DNA from: Desulfonauticus submarinus
Lineage (GTDB): Bacteria > Desulfobacterota > Desulfovibrionia > Desulfovibrionales > Desulfonatronovibrionaceae
Reading direction: 5' to 3'
DNA length: 64,000 nucleotides
Assembly: GCF_900104045.1 (NCBI RefSeq)
Contig: NZ_FNIN01000001.1
Location: forward strand, 372,001-436,000
Shown here: positions 52,373 through 63,372 of the stretch, piece by piece
Layout: the number at the start of each line of letters is the position of its first letter
How positions within the stretch are numbered: position 1 is the stretch's first letter
Program-made: the position numbers and the translations under genes
Notes under the pieces: model-generated
The model's input: the letters and a program-made list of their open reading frames with translations, nothing else
The model's database searches: none
What the model was told of the DNA's origin: nothing

Positions 52373-54625
52373 ATGTCCAAACTCTATCTTTCTCTCCTTT
52401 TCTTCATAGGGATATTTTTTCTGTCTTTTAATCAAGCAGGAGCCGAGGAAAATTCTCCTTGGCACCTGCAAGCAGATAAAATTACGGCTAACGATCAAAC
52501 TAAAATTATTGAAGCCAAAGGGAATATCTATTTATATCAAAAAGATAATTTTTTAAAAGCAGACTATATTCGGTATTATATAGATACTAATTGGATATAT
52601 CTAAAAGGAAATGTAAAAATAAAATGGTCAGGAGACCTCTTAGAAGGAAAAGAAGCTGAGTTTGATTTAAAAAATAAAATTGGCTGGATAAAACAGGGAA
52701 AAATATTTATCCCCAAACCCCACCTTTATATAAAAGCCCATTATTTAGAACGAAAAAATTCAAATACATATGTATTTAAAGAAGCAACTCTAACTAGCTG
52801 TGATGGAACAACTCCTGCTTGGTCTTTAAAAACTTCTTCTGGAACAATAACTATAGAAGGTTATGCCAAACTCTGGAACACTCGCTTTTTAGTAAAAGAC
52901 TATCCTGTATTATATTCTCCTTTTCTTATTATGCCAGCTAAAACTAAACGCCAAAGTGGTTTACTTTTACCCCAAATATCCTATTCTTCCCAAAAAGGAT
53001 ACAACTACAATCAACCTTATTTCCAAGTTATTAATGATGAACAAGATATCACCCTATATGAAAATTATTATTCTAAAAAAAATCTTATGCATGGTCTTGA
53101 ATATAGATTTACTCCTAATCTTAATACTAAAGGCTTATTAAGAGGAGACTATCTGTATGACCCTAAAATTGCTAAAACAGAACAGCAAGAATTATCTCAA
53201 TTTCAAAACGATGGCTTAATTCGTCCTAATCATGATCGCTTTTGGCTTAGAGGCAAAATAAACTCTTTTTTATTTTCGCCAGAATGGGAAACTAAAATAG
53301 ACATAGATTATGTATCAGATCAAAACTATTTAAGAGAATTTAAATCAGGATATTCAGGATTTAACTATAGCCGCAAAATATTTTTAAAACAATTTGGAAG
53401 AGACATTGAGGAAACAGATGATCTCACTAGAACCAATATTTTAAGTATCTTCCGCTCTTTTAAAAATACTTCTTTAAATGCAAAAATAGTTTATACTGAA
53501 AATTTAAAATATAGAAATCATAATCTACCAGAAAGCAAAGATCCAACTATACAACGCCTGCCAGAATTAAATCTTAATTTATATAAGACTACCATTCCAT
53601 ATTTTAGTTTCGATATAGAAGCACAAAATCAAGCTGTATATTTCTGGAGAAGATATGGAACTATAGGAAAACGTATAGATATATATCCTAAAATAAGTAA
53701 ATCATTCAAATTTGATTATTTTACTCTTATACCTAAATTTGGCTATAGAGAAACTCTTTACTTCATAGATAAATACGAAAATGAAAATTCCTTAACAGAT
53801 ACAAAACATAAAATTTTACAAAGAAATATATATGATTTTTCTATCTCATCATATACAGAATTATTTAAAATTTATGATTTTCTTAACACTCCTGTTAAAG
53901 AAAAAAAATCCAATTTCACTAAACTAAAACATACTATTAAACCAGAATTAAAATACAAATTTAGACCTGACAAAGATCAAAGAGAACTTCCCTATTTTGA
54001 CAGTGTAGATAGACTAGATCCTCAAGAAGAACTAACCTACTCTTTAACCAATTTATTTACTCTTAGAAAAGACACTTTAACCAATAATACTCTTCAAAAA
54101 CAATATTTAGATTTTTTACGTATAAAATTTGAACAAAGTTATGATTTTAGAGAAGCGAGAAGAAATAATGATTTAAATCGTTACAAAAGAAGGCCCTTTT
54201 CTGATATTTTAACAGAAGTAGATATAAAGTTTCTTCCCTATTTATCTCACAACTCAAAAACATATTATTCATGTTATTTACATAAAATCACAGAGCATGA
54301 ACACCTTTTAGAATTAACATGGCCAGACAAAATACATGCCTATTTTGGTTTAGATTTCCAAGAACCAGTAGATGAATATAAACGTCATCGAAATAAAAGA
54401 GTAAAAATTTTAAAATGGGGAGGAGATATTCTATTCATACCCAGATGGAAACTATCTCTTATTTTTCGCCATGATTTAGAAAAAAATAAAGACTTAGAAA
54501 AAACTCTTATCCTATCATATTTTCATCAATGTTTCAGTCTAGACTTTACTTTTTCTAAAACAGATTACGAAGATAGGTACCAAGTAATGATAAACCTCTT
54601 AAATTTCGGCTCAATGGGGAAATAA
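52373..54625 (+). CDS. lptD: LPS-assembly protein LptD
   Basis: The 750-residue protein has a signal peptide (about 1-24, ending AGA), an OstA/LptA-like domain (about 30-130, LQADKITANDQTKIIEAKGN and EAEFDL) and a large C-terminal beta barrel rich in Tyr/Phe strands, including the conserved PVLYSPFLIMPAKTKRQSGLLLPQ region. It inserts LPS in the outer leaflet and proves a Gram-negative envelope. Few Cys are present, so disulfide linkage as in E. coli is limited. It is tightly placed between DUF47 and mutL. Confidence 0.92.
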   Translation: MSKLYLSLLFFIGIFFLSFNQAGAEENSPWHLQADKITANDQTKIIEAKGNIYLYQKDNFLKADYIRYYIDTNWIYLKGNVKIKWSGDLLEGKEAEFDLKNKIGWIKQGKIFIPKPHLYIKAHYLERKNSNTYVFKEATLTSCDGTTPAWSLKTSSGTITIEGYAKLWNTRFLVKDYPVLYSPFLIMPAKTKRQSGLLLPQISYSSQKGYNYNQPYFQVINDEQDITLYENYYSKKNLMHGLEYRFTPNLNTKGLLRGDYLYDPKIAKTEQQELSQFQNDGLIRPNHDRFWLRGKINSFLFSPEWETKIDIDYVSDQNYLREFKSGYSGFNYSRKIFLKQFGRDIEETDDLTRTNILSIFRSFKNTSLNAKIVYTENLKYRNHNLPESKDPTIQRLPELNLNLYKTTIPYFSFDIEAQNQAVYFWRRYGTIGKRIDIYPKISKSFKFDYFTLIPKFGYRETLYFIDKYENENSLTDTKHKILQRNIYDFSISSYTELFKIYDFLNTPVKEKKSNFTKLKHTIKPELKYKFRPDKDQRELPYFDSVDRLDPQEELTYSLTNLFTLRKDTLTNNTLQKQYLDFLRIKFEQSYDFREARRNNDLNRYKRRPFSDILTEVDIKFLPYLSHNSKTYYSCYLHKITEHEHLLELTWPDKIHAYFGLDFQEPVDEYKRHRNKRVKILKWGGDILFIPRWKLSLIFRHDLEKNKDLEKTLILSYFHQCFSLDFTFSKTDYEDRYQVMINLLNFGSMGK

Positions 54626-54627
54626 AA

Positions 54628-56346
54628 ATGGTACCAAGTATTAAAATATTGCCTCCAGAAATTCAAAACCAAATTGCAGCAGGAGAAGTAGTAGAAAGGC
54701 CAGCTAGTGTTTTAAAAGAGTTAATTGAAAATAGTTTAGATGCTGGTGCAACCTCTATTGAAGTAAACTTAAAAAAAGGAGGTCTTGAGTCAATAGAAGT
54801 TATTGATAATGGAGTTGGTATTCAAGAACAAGAACTAGAACTTGCCCTTACAAGACATGCTACTAGCAAAATAACTTATTTTCCAGATTTACTTTCTATT
54901 TCTACTTATGGTTTTAGAGGGGAGGCTCTTCCTTCTATTGCATCTGTATCTAAATTTACTTTAAAATCACGCCCCAAATATCAAGAAATAGGTTTTGAGA
55001 TAAATGTAAAATTTGGACAAATACAACCTAAAAAACCTATAACTATGCCTTATGGAACACATGTTATAGTAAATGAACTTTTTGCCAATATACCTGCAAG
55101 ATTAAAATTTCTAAAAACTCCCCCTACAGAAAAAAGACGCTCAATACAAACCTTTCTCAAGCAAGCTCTCCCCCATACCGAAATCGAATTTAAACTATTT
55201 TCAGACAAGCAGGAAATTTTTCACTTCTACGCCCAAGAAGATATTCTCTCTCGACTTACTAAAATATGGCCCAAACATATTGTTTCTTGTCTTGAAAAAA
55301 TAAACTTCCAAGACGATAATATTCAGATTACTGGGTTGGCTAGTAGGCCAGAAAGTATTCAAGCCAGAGGGGATAGAATTTTTCTTTATGTAAATAAAAG
55401 ACCTGTTCAAGACAAACTTTTACTTAGCGCAATAAAAAAAGCTTATGAAGGAAAAATTCTTAGAAATGAATTTCCACAAGTAATTCTATTTTTAGATATT
55501 CCTCCTGAGTTGGTGGATGTAAATGTACATCCAGCAAAACTTGAGGTACGCTTTTCTGAAGAAAAGACAATTTTTAATGCAGTTAGAAAAGCTATCCAAA
55601 ACACTCTTGAGGCTACTACTCTTTTTAGTTTTCACCCAACAAAAACTAATCAACCAAATTCTTTATCAACAATAAAAGAGATAAAAGAACATAGCCCTAT
55701 TTACATAGCTCCAGAAATTAATGCTAAACCAACTATTAATTTTCAAACAGAACAAAGCAAAAAAAATACTTTTACTCAAAACAAAGAAAAAATTTCTGTT
55801 GTAAAAGAAGATTTTGTTTACTTAGGTCAAATAGACAAAACTTATTTACTTCTCAAACAAGCAAATATCTTCTTAGTTCTAGATCAACATGCTATTCACG
55901 AACGTATTTTATTTGAAGAATTCAAAAATCAAAAAACAGAAAAGAAAAAACTACTTTTACCTTTAAATTATTCCTTAACTGGAGAAGAAAAAATTTGTTT
56001 AGAAAAATTTTGGGTTACCTTTAATAAAATGGGGTTTTCTTTATCTCTTTCTGCAAACAATATTCTAGAAATAAATGCCATTCCTTCCCCATTTTCTCCT
56101 GAAGAGGCAAAATTATTTATTCAAGAAATTTTAAGTAAACAAATTAATAAATTTGAAGAAATGTTAAAAATAATGGCTTGTAGGGCAAGTATTAAAGCAG
56201 GAGATGAACTTACCACAGATGAAGCACTAGCCTTAATTTTCAAATGGCAATCCTGTCCCAATAAAGAATTCTGCCCCCATGGAAGACCAACTCTTCTTGT
56301 TTTAAAGGACGATATTCTTGCTCCTCTCTTTAAAAGAGGTAAATAA
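54628..56346 (+). CDS. mutL: DNA mismatch repair endonuclease MutL
   Basis: The 572-residue protein has the GHKL ATPase motifs LKELIENSLDAGA (Glu/Asn site), DNGVGI and TYGFRGEALPSI, then DVNVHPAKLEVRF. The C-terminal domain carries the endonuclease motif DQHAIHERILFEEF (near 415) plus ACRASIKAGDEL and CPHGRPT, so this is the nicking type of MutL found in bacteria without MutH. mutS is not adjacent. Confidence 0.95.
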   Translation: MVPSIKILPPEIQNQIAAGEVVERPASVLKELIENSLDAGATSIEVNLKKGGLESIEVIDNGVGIQEQELELALTRHATSKITYFPDLLSISTYGFRGEALPSIASVSKFTLKSRPKYQEIGFEINVKFGQIQPKKPITMPYGTHVIVNELFANIPARLKFLKTPPTEKRRSIQTFLKQALPHTEIEFKLFSDKQEIFHFYAQEDILSRLTKIWPKHIVSCLEKINFQDDNIQITGLASRPESIQARGDRIFLYVNKRPVQDKLLLSAIKKAYEGKILRNEFPQVILFLDIPPELVDVNVHPAKLEVRFSEEKTIFNAVRKAIQNTLEATTLFSFHPTKTNQPNSLSTIKEIKEHSPIYIAPEINAKPTINFQTEQSKKNTFTQNKEKISVVKEDFVYLGQIDKTYLLLKQANIFLVLDQHAIHERILFEEFKNQKTEKKKLLLPLNYSLTGEEKICLEKFWVTFNKMGFSLSLSANNILEINAIPSPFSPEEAKLFIQEILSKQINKFEEMLKIMACRASIKAGDELTTDEALALIFKWQSCPNKEFCPHGRPTLLVLKDDILAPLFKRGK

Positions 56347-56379
56347 AAAAGCCCGTATTTTCTCAACACGGGCTTTTTT
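56345..56379. terminator. Bidirectional terminator between mutL and ilvC
   Basis: AAAAAAGCCCGT (56345-56356) and ACGGGCTTTTTT (56368-56379) form a 12-base-pair stem with an 11-base loop between the converging mutL and ilvC genes. Confidence 0.85.
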
Positions 56380-56400
56380 ATAAACTTACAATCATAAAAA

Positions 56401-57390
56401 CTATTTTTTTAACCAAGCCATCATAGAACGGAGTTTATCGCCTACTTCTTCTATCTGATGTTCATGCATTTTTCTACGTAAAGCAAGAAATGCTGGATTA
56501 CCCGCTTTGTTTTCTAAAATCCATTCTCTGGCAAAAGTTCCCTCTTGAATTTCTTTTAAAACCTTTTTCATTTCTTGTTTGACACACTCATTTACAATCC
56601 TAGGTCCACGAGTATAATCACCATATTCTGCTGTATCAGAAATAGAATAATGCATTTTTTTAAATCCACCTTCATAAAGTAAATCTACTATCAATTTTAA
56701 CTCATGCATACATTCAAAAAAAGCTATTTCAGGTTGATAACCTGCTTCTACCAATGTCTCAAATCCTGCTCGAATAAGGGCACTAACTCCCCCACAAAGC
56801 ACACACTGTTCTCCAAATAAGTCTGTTTCTGTCTCTTCAGCAAAAGTAGTTTCTATAACCCCAGAACGAGTAGCACCAATACCTTTAGCATAAGCTAAAG
56901 CATAATCAAGAGCTTTGCCAGTATAATTCTGATGCACTGCAACTAAAGCAGGAACACCTCCTCCTTTTTCATACTCCCTTCTTACTAAGTGTCCTGGACC
57001 TTTAGGTGCTACCATAACCACATCAACATCTTTTGGAGGAATAATCTGGTGATAGTGAATATTAAAACCATGACTAAAAACCAACACTTTTCCAGCCGTA
57101 AGATTTGGCAATACTTCTTTTACAAATACTTGAGGTTGATATTGATCTTGAACTAAAATTTGAATTAAATCTGCCTGAGCTGCTGCTTCTGAAGCACTTA
57201 CAGGTTCAAAGCCATCTTCCTTTGCCTTTAAATAGTTAGGTCCTCCAGGTCTTTGCCCAACTACAACTTTTACTCCAGAATCCCTTAAATTCTGAGCATG
57301 GGCATGCCCCTGACTTCCATAGCCAATAACAGCTACCACCTTATTTTTTAAAACATCTAAGCTAGCATCTTGTTCATAATAAATCTTCAT
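56401..57390 (-). CDS. ilvC: Ketol-acid reductoisomerase (class I)
   Basis: The 329-residue enzyme converts acetolactate or acetohydroxybutyrate to dihydroxyacids. It has [17 protein letters not shown] at the NADP site, [17 protein letters not shown], the Mg-binding acids near [16 protein letters not shown] and a [15 protein letters not shown] segment. It is the last gene of the ilvB-ilvN-ilvC unit, 21 bases after ilvN. Confidence 0.97.
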   Translation of the reverse strand: MKIYYEQDASLDVLKNKVVAVIGYGSQGHAHAQNLRDSGVKVVVGQRPGGPNYLKAKEDGFEPVSASEAAAQADLIQILVQDQYQPQVFVKEVLPNLTAGKVLVFSHGFNIHYHQIIPPKDVDVVMVAPKGPGHLVRREYEKGGGVPALVAVHQNYTGKALDYALAYAKGIGATRSGVIETTFAEETETDLFGEQCVLCGGVSALIRAGFETLVEAGYQPEIAFFECMHELKLIVDLLYEGGFKKMHYSISDTAEYGDYTRGPRIVNECVKQEMKKVLKEIQEGTFAREWILENKAGNPAFLALRRKMHEHQIEEVGDKLRSMMAWLKK

Positions 57391-57411
57391 TGTATCTCCT
57401 CTCCATGATTT

Positions 57412-57897
57412 TTAATCTATTTGCATTGACCGTCGCATAGCCACGGTTCCAGAACGCGCAAATTCTTTTATTTGAAATCGCTGTAATAAATTTACAATAG
57501 CTTTAATTTTATTTTGATCACCTGTTACTTCTAAAGTCAAATCCGTAGGACTAACATCTACCACCTTACACCGAAAAATATCTGCTATTCTCAATACCTC
57601 AGCTCTTTTTTCGTCTTCAGCACTTACTTTAATTAACACCATTTCCCTTTCCACTGCCTTTTCATAAGTAAGATCTACAACCTTAATAACTGTAATCAAC
57701 TTTCGTAACTGCTTTACAATTTGCTCAACAATATGTTCATCTCCCCTAGTTGTAATAGTCATCAAGGAAATATCAGGTTCTAATGTAGGGCCAACATTTA
57801 AACTTTCTATATTAAATCCTCTTCCACTAAATAAACCAGCCACTCTGGATAATACCCCAGGTTCATTCTCAACCAAAACAGATAAAACATGTCTCAC
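57412..57897 (-). CDS. ilvN: Acetolactate synthase regulatory (small) subunit
   Basis: The 161-residue protein begins VLSVLVENEPGVLSRVAGLFSGRGFNIESLNVG, the ACT domain that binds valine, followed by a second conserved domain (about 80-160, ALIKVSAEDEKRAEVLRIADIF-like). It activates IlvB and gives feedback inhibition. It lies 13 bases after ilvB. Confidence 0.96.
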   Translation of the reverse strand: MRHVLSVLVENEPGVLSRVAGLFSGRGFNIESLNVGPTLEPDISLMTITTRGDEHIVEQIVKQLRKLITVIKVVDLTYEKAVEREMVLIKVSAEDEKRAEVLRIADIFRCKVVDVSPTDLTLEVTGDQNKIKAIVNLLQRFQIKEFARSGTVAMRRSMQID

Positions 57898-57910
57898 TTT
57901 TCAGCCCTCC

Positions 57911-59599
57911 CTAAACCAAAAGCATTTCAGTTAAAGATGCTCCCGCAGGCACCATGGGATAAACATTTTCCTCTGGTTCAACCCATACATCTACCACTAC
58001 TGTCTTCTTAGAAGCAAGGGCTTTTTCTAAAACAGGCTCAACTTCTTTATTCTCTTTAATCCTATAGCCTTCTGCACCATAAGCCTTAGCCAGGGCTACA
58101 AAATCTGGGTTTTGATGTAAACATGTAGCACAATAGTTTTTATTATAAAACAATTCTTGCCACTGTCTAACCATTCCCAAATAACCATTATTTAAAATAA
58201 CAATCTTTACAGGTAAGTTGTAACTCACAGCAGTAGCCAATTCTTGAATATTCATTTGAATAGAGCCATCACCTGCTATATCAATAACCATTTTATCAGG
58301 ATTAGCCATTTGAGCACCTATTGCAGCAGGAAATCCATATCCCATAGTACCAAGACCACCAGAAGAAATAAAAGTCCTTGGATGTTTATAGTGATAAAAC
58401 TGAGCAGCCCACATCTGATTCTGTCCAACTTCAGTAGTAATAATAGCATCTCCCTTAGTTAATTCATAAAGCTTTTCTACAACAAACTGAGGTTTTATAG
58501 CTTTGCCACCCCTTTCATAACGTAAAGGATATTTAGTTTTCCATTCTTTTACCATTTCCAACCACGAAGCATGTTTTTCTTCCCAGTTCTCATCTTTTCT
58601 GTCTACTAATTCGTTAAATAGTGATTCCAAAGCTAATTTACAATCTGCTACAATAGGCACATCTACTTGTACATTTTTTCTAATAGAAGTTGGGTCTATA
58701 TCTATATGAATAATCTTTGCTCTGGGAGCAAAACTAGATATTTTACCAGTTACTCTGTCATCAAATCTTGCTCCAACTGAAATTAAAACGTCAGAATTAT
58801 TTACGCTCATATTAGCAGCATAGGTGCCATGCATGCCAAGCATACCAAGCCAAAGATCATGATCTCCAGGAAAAGCTCCAAGTCCCATTAAAGTAGTGGT
58901 TACTGGAATATGAAACTTTTGAGCCAATATTGTTAAAATCTCATGAGCGCTAGAAGAAATAACCCCACCACCTGCGTAAATAAGAGGACGAGTAGCTTTA
59001 GATATTAAACTTGCTGCTCTTTTAATTTGTTTTTTATTAGGTTCATAGTGAGGATTATAGCTTCTTAAAGAAATTTTCTCAGGATAAGAAAACTTTGCCT
59101 TGGCTTGCATAACATCTTTAGGCAAATCAACTAAAACAGGACCTGGCCTTCCTGTTCGCGCAATATGAAAAGCTTTTTTTACTACATACGCCAATTCTTT
59201 TACATCTTTCACCAAAAAATTGTGTTTTGTACAAGGCCTAGTAATACCAACAATATCTACTTCTTGAAAGGCATCATTGCCAATCAAAGCAGTTGGAACC
59301 TGACCTGTAAACACTACTAAGGGAACAGAATCCATATAAGCAGTAGCAATACCAGTAACAGTATTAGTCGCTCCAGGTCCAGAAGTTACTAAACACACCC
59401 CTACTTTGCCTGTGGACCTAGCATATCCATCTGCAGCATGCACTGCTCCTTGCTCATGCCTTACTAAAATATGTTTAAAAGGAAACTTAGGTAAATAATG
59501 ATAAATATCTATTACTGCTCCCCCAGGAAAACCAAAAATATGGGAAACGCCTTCTTTTTTCAAACACTCTAAGAGTATCTGAGCTCCTGTGAGCTCCAT
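57911..59599 (-). CDS. ilvB: Acetolactate synthase catalytic (large) subunit
   Basis: The 562-residue thiamine-diphosphate enzyme has the catalytic Glu in [19 protein letters not shown] (near 47), the FAD region [20 protein letters not shown] and the ThDP motif [12 protein letters not shown]...[12 protein letters not shown] near 440-475. It condenses two pyruvates, the first common step of branched-chain amino acid synthesis. It begins 1 base after the stop of the DUF465 gene, so it belongs to the long upstream run. Confidence 0.97.
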   Translation of the reverse strand: MELTGAQILLECLKKEGVSHIFGFPGGAVIDIYHYLPKFPFKHILVRHEQGAVHAADGYARSTGKVGVCLVTSGPGATNTVTGIATAYMDSVPLVVFTGQVPTALIGNDAFQEVDIVGITRPCTKHNFLVKDVKELAYVVKKAFHIARTGRPGPVLVDLPKDVMQAKAKFSYPEKISLRSYNPHYEPNKKQIKRAASLISKATRPLIYAGGGVISSSAHEILTILAQKFHIPVTTTLMGLGAFPGDHDLWLGMLGMHGTYAANMSVNNSDVLISVGARFDDRVTGKISSFAPRAKIIHIDIDPTSIRKNVQVDVPIVADCKLALESLFNELVDRKDENWEEKHASWLEMVKEWKTKYPLRYERGGKAIKPQFVVEKLYELTKGDAIITTEVGQNQMWAAQFYHYKHPRTFISSGGLGTMGYGFPAAIGAQMANPDKMVIDIAGDGSIQMNIQELATAVSYNLPVKIVILNNGYLGMVRQWQELFYNKNYCATCLHQNPDFVALAKAYGAEGYRIKENKEVEPVLEKALASKKTVVVDVWVEPEENVYPMVPAGASLTEMLLV

Positions 59600-59600
59600 T

Positions 59601-59834
59601 TTACTTATCCTCCATATCTTTATATTTATTTAACAAAGCCAACAACTTAGTCTTACCTGCCAATTTCATCTTCTTTAATTCTTTTACTTCCAACTCCTCT
59701 TCTGGAGTTAGAAAAGGCTTGCTTTCAAATTTCTCTAACTTTTTTTCATATTCTAGATGATCTTCCCATAAAGATTTTAGTTCTGGATCTTTATCACTAT
59801 ACTTGGCAATTAATTCCAATTCATACTGTTCCAT
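59601..59834 (-). CDS. DUF465/YdcH-type small protein
   Basis: The 77-residue protein matches the YdcH pattern: [30 protein letters not shown] followed by [27 protein letters not shown]. It is a helical hairpin of unknown function. A ribosome site AGGAGG is upstream. It sits between DUF167 (19-base gap) and ilvB (1-base gap). Confidence 0.85.
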   Translation of the reverse strand: MEQYELELIAKYSDKDPELKSLWEDHLEYEKKLEKFESKPFLTPEEELEVKELKKMKLAGKTKLLALLNKYKDMEDK

Positions 59835-59853
59835 AATTTTACCTCCTAAAATG

Positions 59854-60147
59854 TTAAGGTTTATTTAACCCTTCCCAGTCTGGATGACTGGCATCTATAA
59901 AAATAACCTTTTCTCTACTACTTTTTCCTTTAACTAATTGGAGCTCACTCTGTTTTATTTTTAAAACATTAGCTAAAAATTTTAAAACAGCTTTATTAGC
60001 CTTACTATCTACTGGCGGTGCATTTACTCTTATTTTAAGCTTTCCATTTTGTTCACCAACTATCTCTGTTTGTTTAGCTCTAGGCTGTATCCAAACTGTT
60101 AAATACCATCCACCTGATTTAGCACACCGCAAAAAACTATACTCCAT
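59854..60147 (-). CDS. DUF167/YggU-family protein
   Basis: The 97-residue protein has the family signature: VWIQPRAKQTEIVGEQNGKLKIRVNAPPVDSKANKAV is the conserved core, and VKGKSSREKVIFI completes it. Function is unknown. Family members often sit beside yggT in division-related clusters, as here. Confidence 0.9.
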   Translation of the reverse strand: MEYSFLRCAKSGGWYLTVWIQPRAKQTEIVGEQNGKLKIRVNAPPVDSKANKAVLKFLANVLKIKQSELQLVKGKSSREKVIFIDASHPDWEGLNKP

Positions 60148-60151
60148 AACC

Positions 60152-60649
60152 CTATTTAACCATAAATCTTATTTTACTCTCAATCTCATCTAATTCTTCT
60201 GACTGTCTTTTCTCTTCCTCTAATAAGTCTAAATGAGATTCAATTAAATTCTTTAACTCTATCTCAAACCGAGTCTTTTGTCTTTTCAATTCTGAAATAT
60301 CAGAATGAATCTGAGATAAGCGCCTATGAGCCTCATTTAAAATTTCTTCAGCTTTGTTTTGGGCTGATTCTATAATGTTCTTCGCTTGTTTATGAGCATT
60401 TGCCTTTACATCTTCAGCCATTTTTTGAGTAGTTAAAAGAGTATCTTGCAAGACTTTTTCTCGACTTTGATAATCCTTTAGTCTAATTTCAAGTTCTTCA
60501 ACCTTCGATTTAAGACAAATATTTTCTTCTGTAAGTTTGCCAATTTGCTCAGATATCTCTTGTATCAAATCGTCTACTTCTTCCTTTGTATATCCAAAAA
60601 GAGACGTAGAAAAACTATAATGTAATAAATCTACTTTTGTCTTTCCCAT
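60152..60649 (-). CDS. DivIVA-domain cell division/polarity protein
   Basis: The 165-residue protein has the DivIVA N-terminal signature (YSFSTSLFGYTKEEVDDLIQEI, about 11-32) followed by long coiled coils to about 160. DivIVA proteins bind curved membrane and recruit other proteins to division sites or poles. It is 4 bases upstream of DUF167 and 9 bases downstream of yggT, the classical sequence of division-associated genes. Confidence 0.88.
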   Translation of the reverse strand: MGKTKVDLLHYSFSTSLFGYTKEEVDDLIQEISEQIGKLTEENICLKSKVEELEIRLKDYQSREKVLQDTLLTTQKMAEDVKANAHKQAKNIIESAQNKAEEILNEAHRRLSQIHSDISELKRQKTRFEIELKNLIESHLDLLEEEKRQSEELDEIESKIRFMVK

Positions 60650-60658
60650 ATTGTCTCC

Positions 60659-60967
60659 TTATGGCATAGCTATAGATACAGAAATTTGGAATAAAGTTTT
60701 TACCAAAAAAACTTTTAAAAATTGAATCACCAATAAAACAACAATTGGAGATAAATCTAATCCTCCAATATAAGTAAATGGTAACCACTTTCTCACCCTA
60801 TAAAAAACAGGTTCTGTCAAATTATGCAAAATCCTAACAATAGGATTATAAGGATCTGGATTGACCCAAGAAAGTAAGGCAGAAATAATAACCACCCAAA
60901 AATATAGCGTTAACAAAGTATCAATAACACTCGCTAACGCTTGAAGTAAATTACTTAAAACAAACAT
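60659..60967 (-). CDS. YggT-family membrane protein
   Basis: The 102-residue protein has two YggT hydrophobic segments around the core NPYNPIVRILHNLTEPVFYRVRKWLP (about 44-70; here DPYNPIVRIL). The ATG at 60967 has AAGGAGAG upstream, whereas the longer frame adds ten residues without support. The family is implicated in osmotic or division functions. Confidence 0.88.
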   Translation of the reverse strand: MFVLSNLLQALASVIDTLLTLYFWVVIISALLSWVNPDPYNPIVRILHNLTEPVFYRVRKWLPFTYIGGLDLSPIVVLLVIQFLKVFLVKTLFQISVSIAMP

Positions 60968-61038
60968 AATATCTCTCCTTCCAAAAACTAAAATCAAAAA
61001 TAAAAATTCTTTAAATAATCAATAACATAATGTATTAA

Positions 61039-61695
61039 TTACTTCAAATTATTAACCAAAAACTGTTTCAATGTCCAAAAATTTGGAATATACATGTCGC
61101 ATTTTAATTTTCTATTTTTATAACTCCAAAACAATACGTTACTATTCCTTGCGCATTCCTCATCTAGCTTAGAATCTCCAATATAAGCAACTTCTTCTGA
61201 AGATATTTTCCATTTATTTAAAATAAAATAAACACTTTCAGGGTGAGGCTTTGAATTAGAAATCATACTAGCTGTTACCACTGGATAGAAATATATATGT
61301 AAATTATAATAATACAAAATTGGAAGCATTGTATTTGTTCTGTTAGTATTGATAGCAACCCAAATACCTTTATTCTTTAAAAATAAAAGCAATTCTAAAA
61401 GTCCATCTTCCATTTTAAGATATTTATACAACTCTTTATAATTAATAGCTTTTCTAATCTCTTCTATTCTATCCCACAAAGAACGAGGTAATATCTTATA
61501 AAATGATTCATATACAGAATGCATGTGAACATAATCTTCCTCCTCTGGAGTTAGAGGAGGAAGATTATGCATTTCTCTAGCCCAGTTATAATATTTTATA
61601 TTAGCTAGCCGTGAATCAAATAATACTCCATCGCAGTCAAAAATAATTCCTTTCACTTGCCTTTTCAATCTTGCCAAAGGATTGCAAATAACCAA
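61039..61695 (-). CDS. HAD-superfamily hydrolase (phosphoglycolate phosphatase-like)
   Basis: The 218-residue protein has motif I GIIFDCDGVLFDSR (near 18-30), motif II AINTNRT, and motifs III-IV SNSKPHPESVYF and IGDSKLDEECARN. The start is a TTG at 61695 with AAGGAG seven bases upstream; no ATG is available before motif I. The phosphatase substrate is unknown. It follows the acyl-CoA ligase gene by 15 bases. Confidence 0.82.
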   Translation of the reverse strand: MVICNPLARLKRQVKGIIFDCDGVLFDSRLANIKYYNWAREMHNLPPLTPEEEDYVHMHSVYESFYKILPRSLWDRIEEIRKAINYKELYKYLKMEDGLLELLLFLKNKGIWVAINTNRTNTMLPILYYYNLHIYFYPVVTASMISNSKPHPESVYFILNKWKISSEEVAYIGDSKLDEECARNSNVLFWSYKNRKLKCDMYIPNFWTLKQFLVNNLK

Positions 61696-61710
61696 ATTTT
61701 TTCTCCTTAA

Positions 61711-63357
61711 CTAGGCATCTGGGAAAAGTTGAGCTGACATTTCTCTTAACTTATATTTTTGTATCTTACCACTTGCAGTCATAGGGTATTCTTTTACAAA
61801 GGCAATATATTTAGGAATTTTATACCTAGCAATCCGTCCCCTACAAAAATCCTTAACATCTTCTGGAGTAAGATCGTAACCTTCTTTTAAAATAATAAAG
61901 GCTCCCACTTCTTCTCCATATTTTTTACTAGGCACGCCTACTACCTGAACATCTTGAATACCTTCCATATTATATAAAAATTCTTCTATTTCTCTAGGAT
62001 AAATATTTTCTCCGCCTCTAATAATCATATCTTTTAAACGGCCAGTAATGCTCAAGTAGCCATCTTCATCCATTACTCCTAAGTCACCAGAATGTAGCCA
62101 TCCATCATTATCTATAGCTTCTTTAGTAGCCTCAGGCATATTATAATATCCTTTCATTACATTATATCCCCTACAACATACTTCCCCTTGCACGCCTGGA
62201 GGAACAGGTTTACCTGTATCTGGATCTACTAATCTTACTTCTATTTCAGGCAAAGGTTTGCCCACGGTTTCTACTCTTTTTTCAATAGGATCATTTACTC
62301 TTGTTTGGGTCATAACTGGAGAAGCTTCCGTAAGACCATAACAAATAGTAATTTCTTTCATATACATTTTATCCATAACTTGACGCATCACTTTTATAGG
62401 ACAAGGAGAACCTGCCATAATACCTGTTCTAAGAGAACTAAAATCAAATTTAGAGAAACTTTTATGTTCTAAAACAGCAATAAACATGGTTGGTACACCA
62501 TAGAGTGCAGTACATTTTTCTGCCTCAATAGAAGCCATTACTAAGTAAGGATTAAAACTTTCTAAAATAACCAAAGCAGAAGCATGCGAACAGGCTGCTA
62601 ACACACCTAATACACATCCAAAACAATGAAATAATGGTACAGGCAAACAAATCCTGTCATTCGGGCCAAGTTTTTGATTCTCACCTATCCAATAACCATT
62701 ATTTACTATGTTATAATGAGTAAGCATGACTCCTTTAGGAAAACCTGTGGTACCAGATGTGTATTGCATATTTACTACATCATGAGGAGAAAGGCTTTTT
62801 TGCCTAGCCAGATATTCAGCTTCACTAATTAGTTTTCCCATTGCCATTAACTCTGGCAAAGTATACATACCCCTATGCTTTTCTTGACCTAAGAAAAAAA
62901 CTCTTTTTAGATTAGGAAACTCTCTACTACTCAAAAATCCTCTTTGTTGAGTTTTTAGTTCAGGAACCAAATCATAAATAGTTTGGACATAATCAGTATC
63001 TCTAAACCCATCTATTAAAAAAATATTTTCTGCTTCAGACTGTTTTAAAAGATAAGCTAACTCATCTCGTTTATAATAAGTATTTACTGTAAGTAAAACA
63101 GCTCCTATCTTAGCTGTAGCAAATTGAAGCACCACCCAATAAGGCACATTTGTAGCCCATACAGCTACTTTTTCTCCTTTTTTTACTCCCAAGGCCATAA
63201 GACCTTTTGCCACTTGATCCACTAAATCAGAAAATTCTTTATATGTTAAACGAAAGTCTCTATCCACATAAACCACAAAGTCATTGTCTGGATAATTAGA
63301 AACAGCCTCATCCAACAATTGGCCGAGGGTTATTTCTCTTAAAGGTTTATCCCACAT
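61711..63357 (-). CDS. AMP-forming acyl-CoA synthetase (long/medium-chain fatty-acid type)
   Basis: The 548-residue ANL-family enzyme has [16 protein letters not shown] (near 198), [23 protein letters not shown] and the catalytic Lys in [11 protein letters not shown] near the C-terminus. It activates a carboxylic acid with ATP and CoA. Substrate length cannot be predicted. It lies 15 bases after the XRE-cupin regulator gene, which may control it. Confidence 0.9.
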   Translation of the reverse strand: MWDKPLREITLGQLLDEAVSNYPDNDFVVYVDRDFRLTYKEFSDLVDQVAKGLMALGVKKGEKVAVWATNVPYWVVLQFATAKIGAVLLTVNTYYKRDELAYLLKQSEAENIFLIDGFRDTDYVQTIYDLVPELKTQQRGFLSSREFPNLKRVFFLGQEKHRGMYTLPELMAMGKLISEAEYLARQKSLSPHDVVNMQYTSGTTGFPKGVMLTHYNIVNNGYWIGENQKLGPNDRICLPVPLFHCFGCVLGVLAACSHASALVILESFNPYLVMASIEAEKCTALYGVPTMFIAVLEHKSFSKFDFSSLRTGIMAGSPCPIKVMRQVMDKMYMKEITICYGLTEASPVMTQTRVNDPIEKRVETVGKPLPEIEVRLVDPDTGKPVPPGVQGEVCCRGYNVMKGYYNMPEATKEAIDNDGWLHSGDLGVMDEDGYLSITGRLKDMIIRGGENIYPREIEEFLYNMEGIQDVQVVGVPSKKYGEEVGAFIILKEGYDLTPEDVKDFCRGRIARYKIPKYIAFVKEYPMTASGKIQKYKLREMSAQLFPDA

Positions 63358-63372
63358 TAAACATTGCCTCCT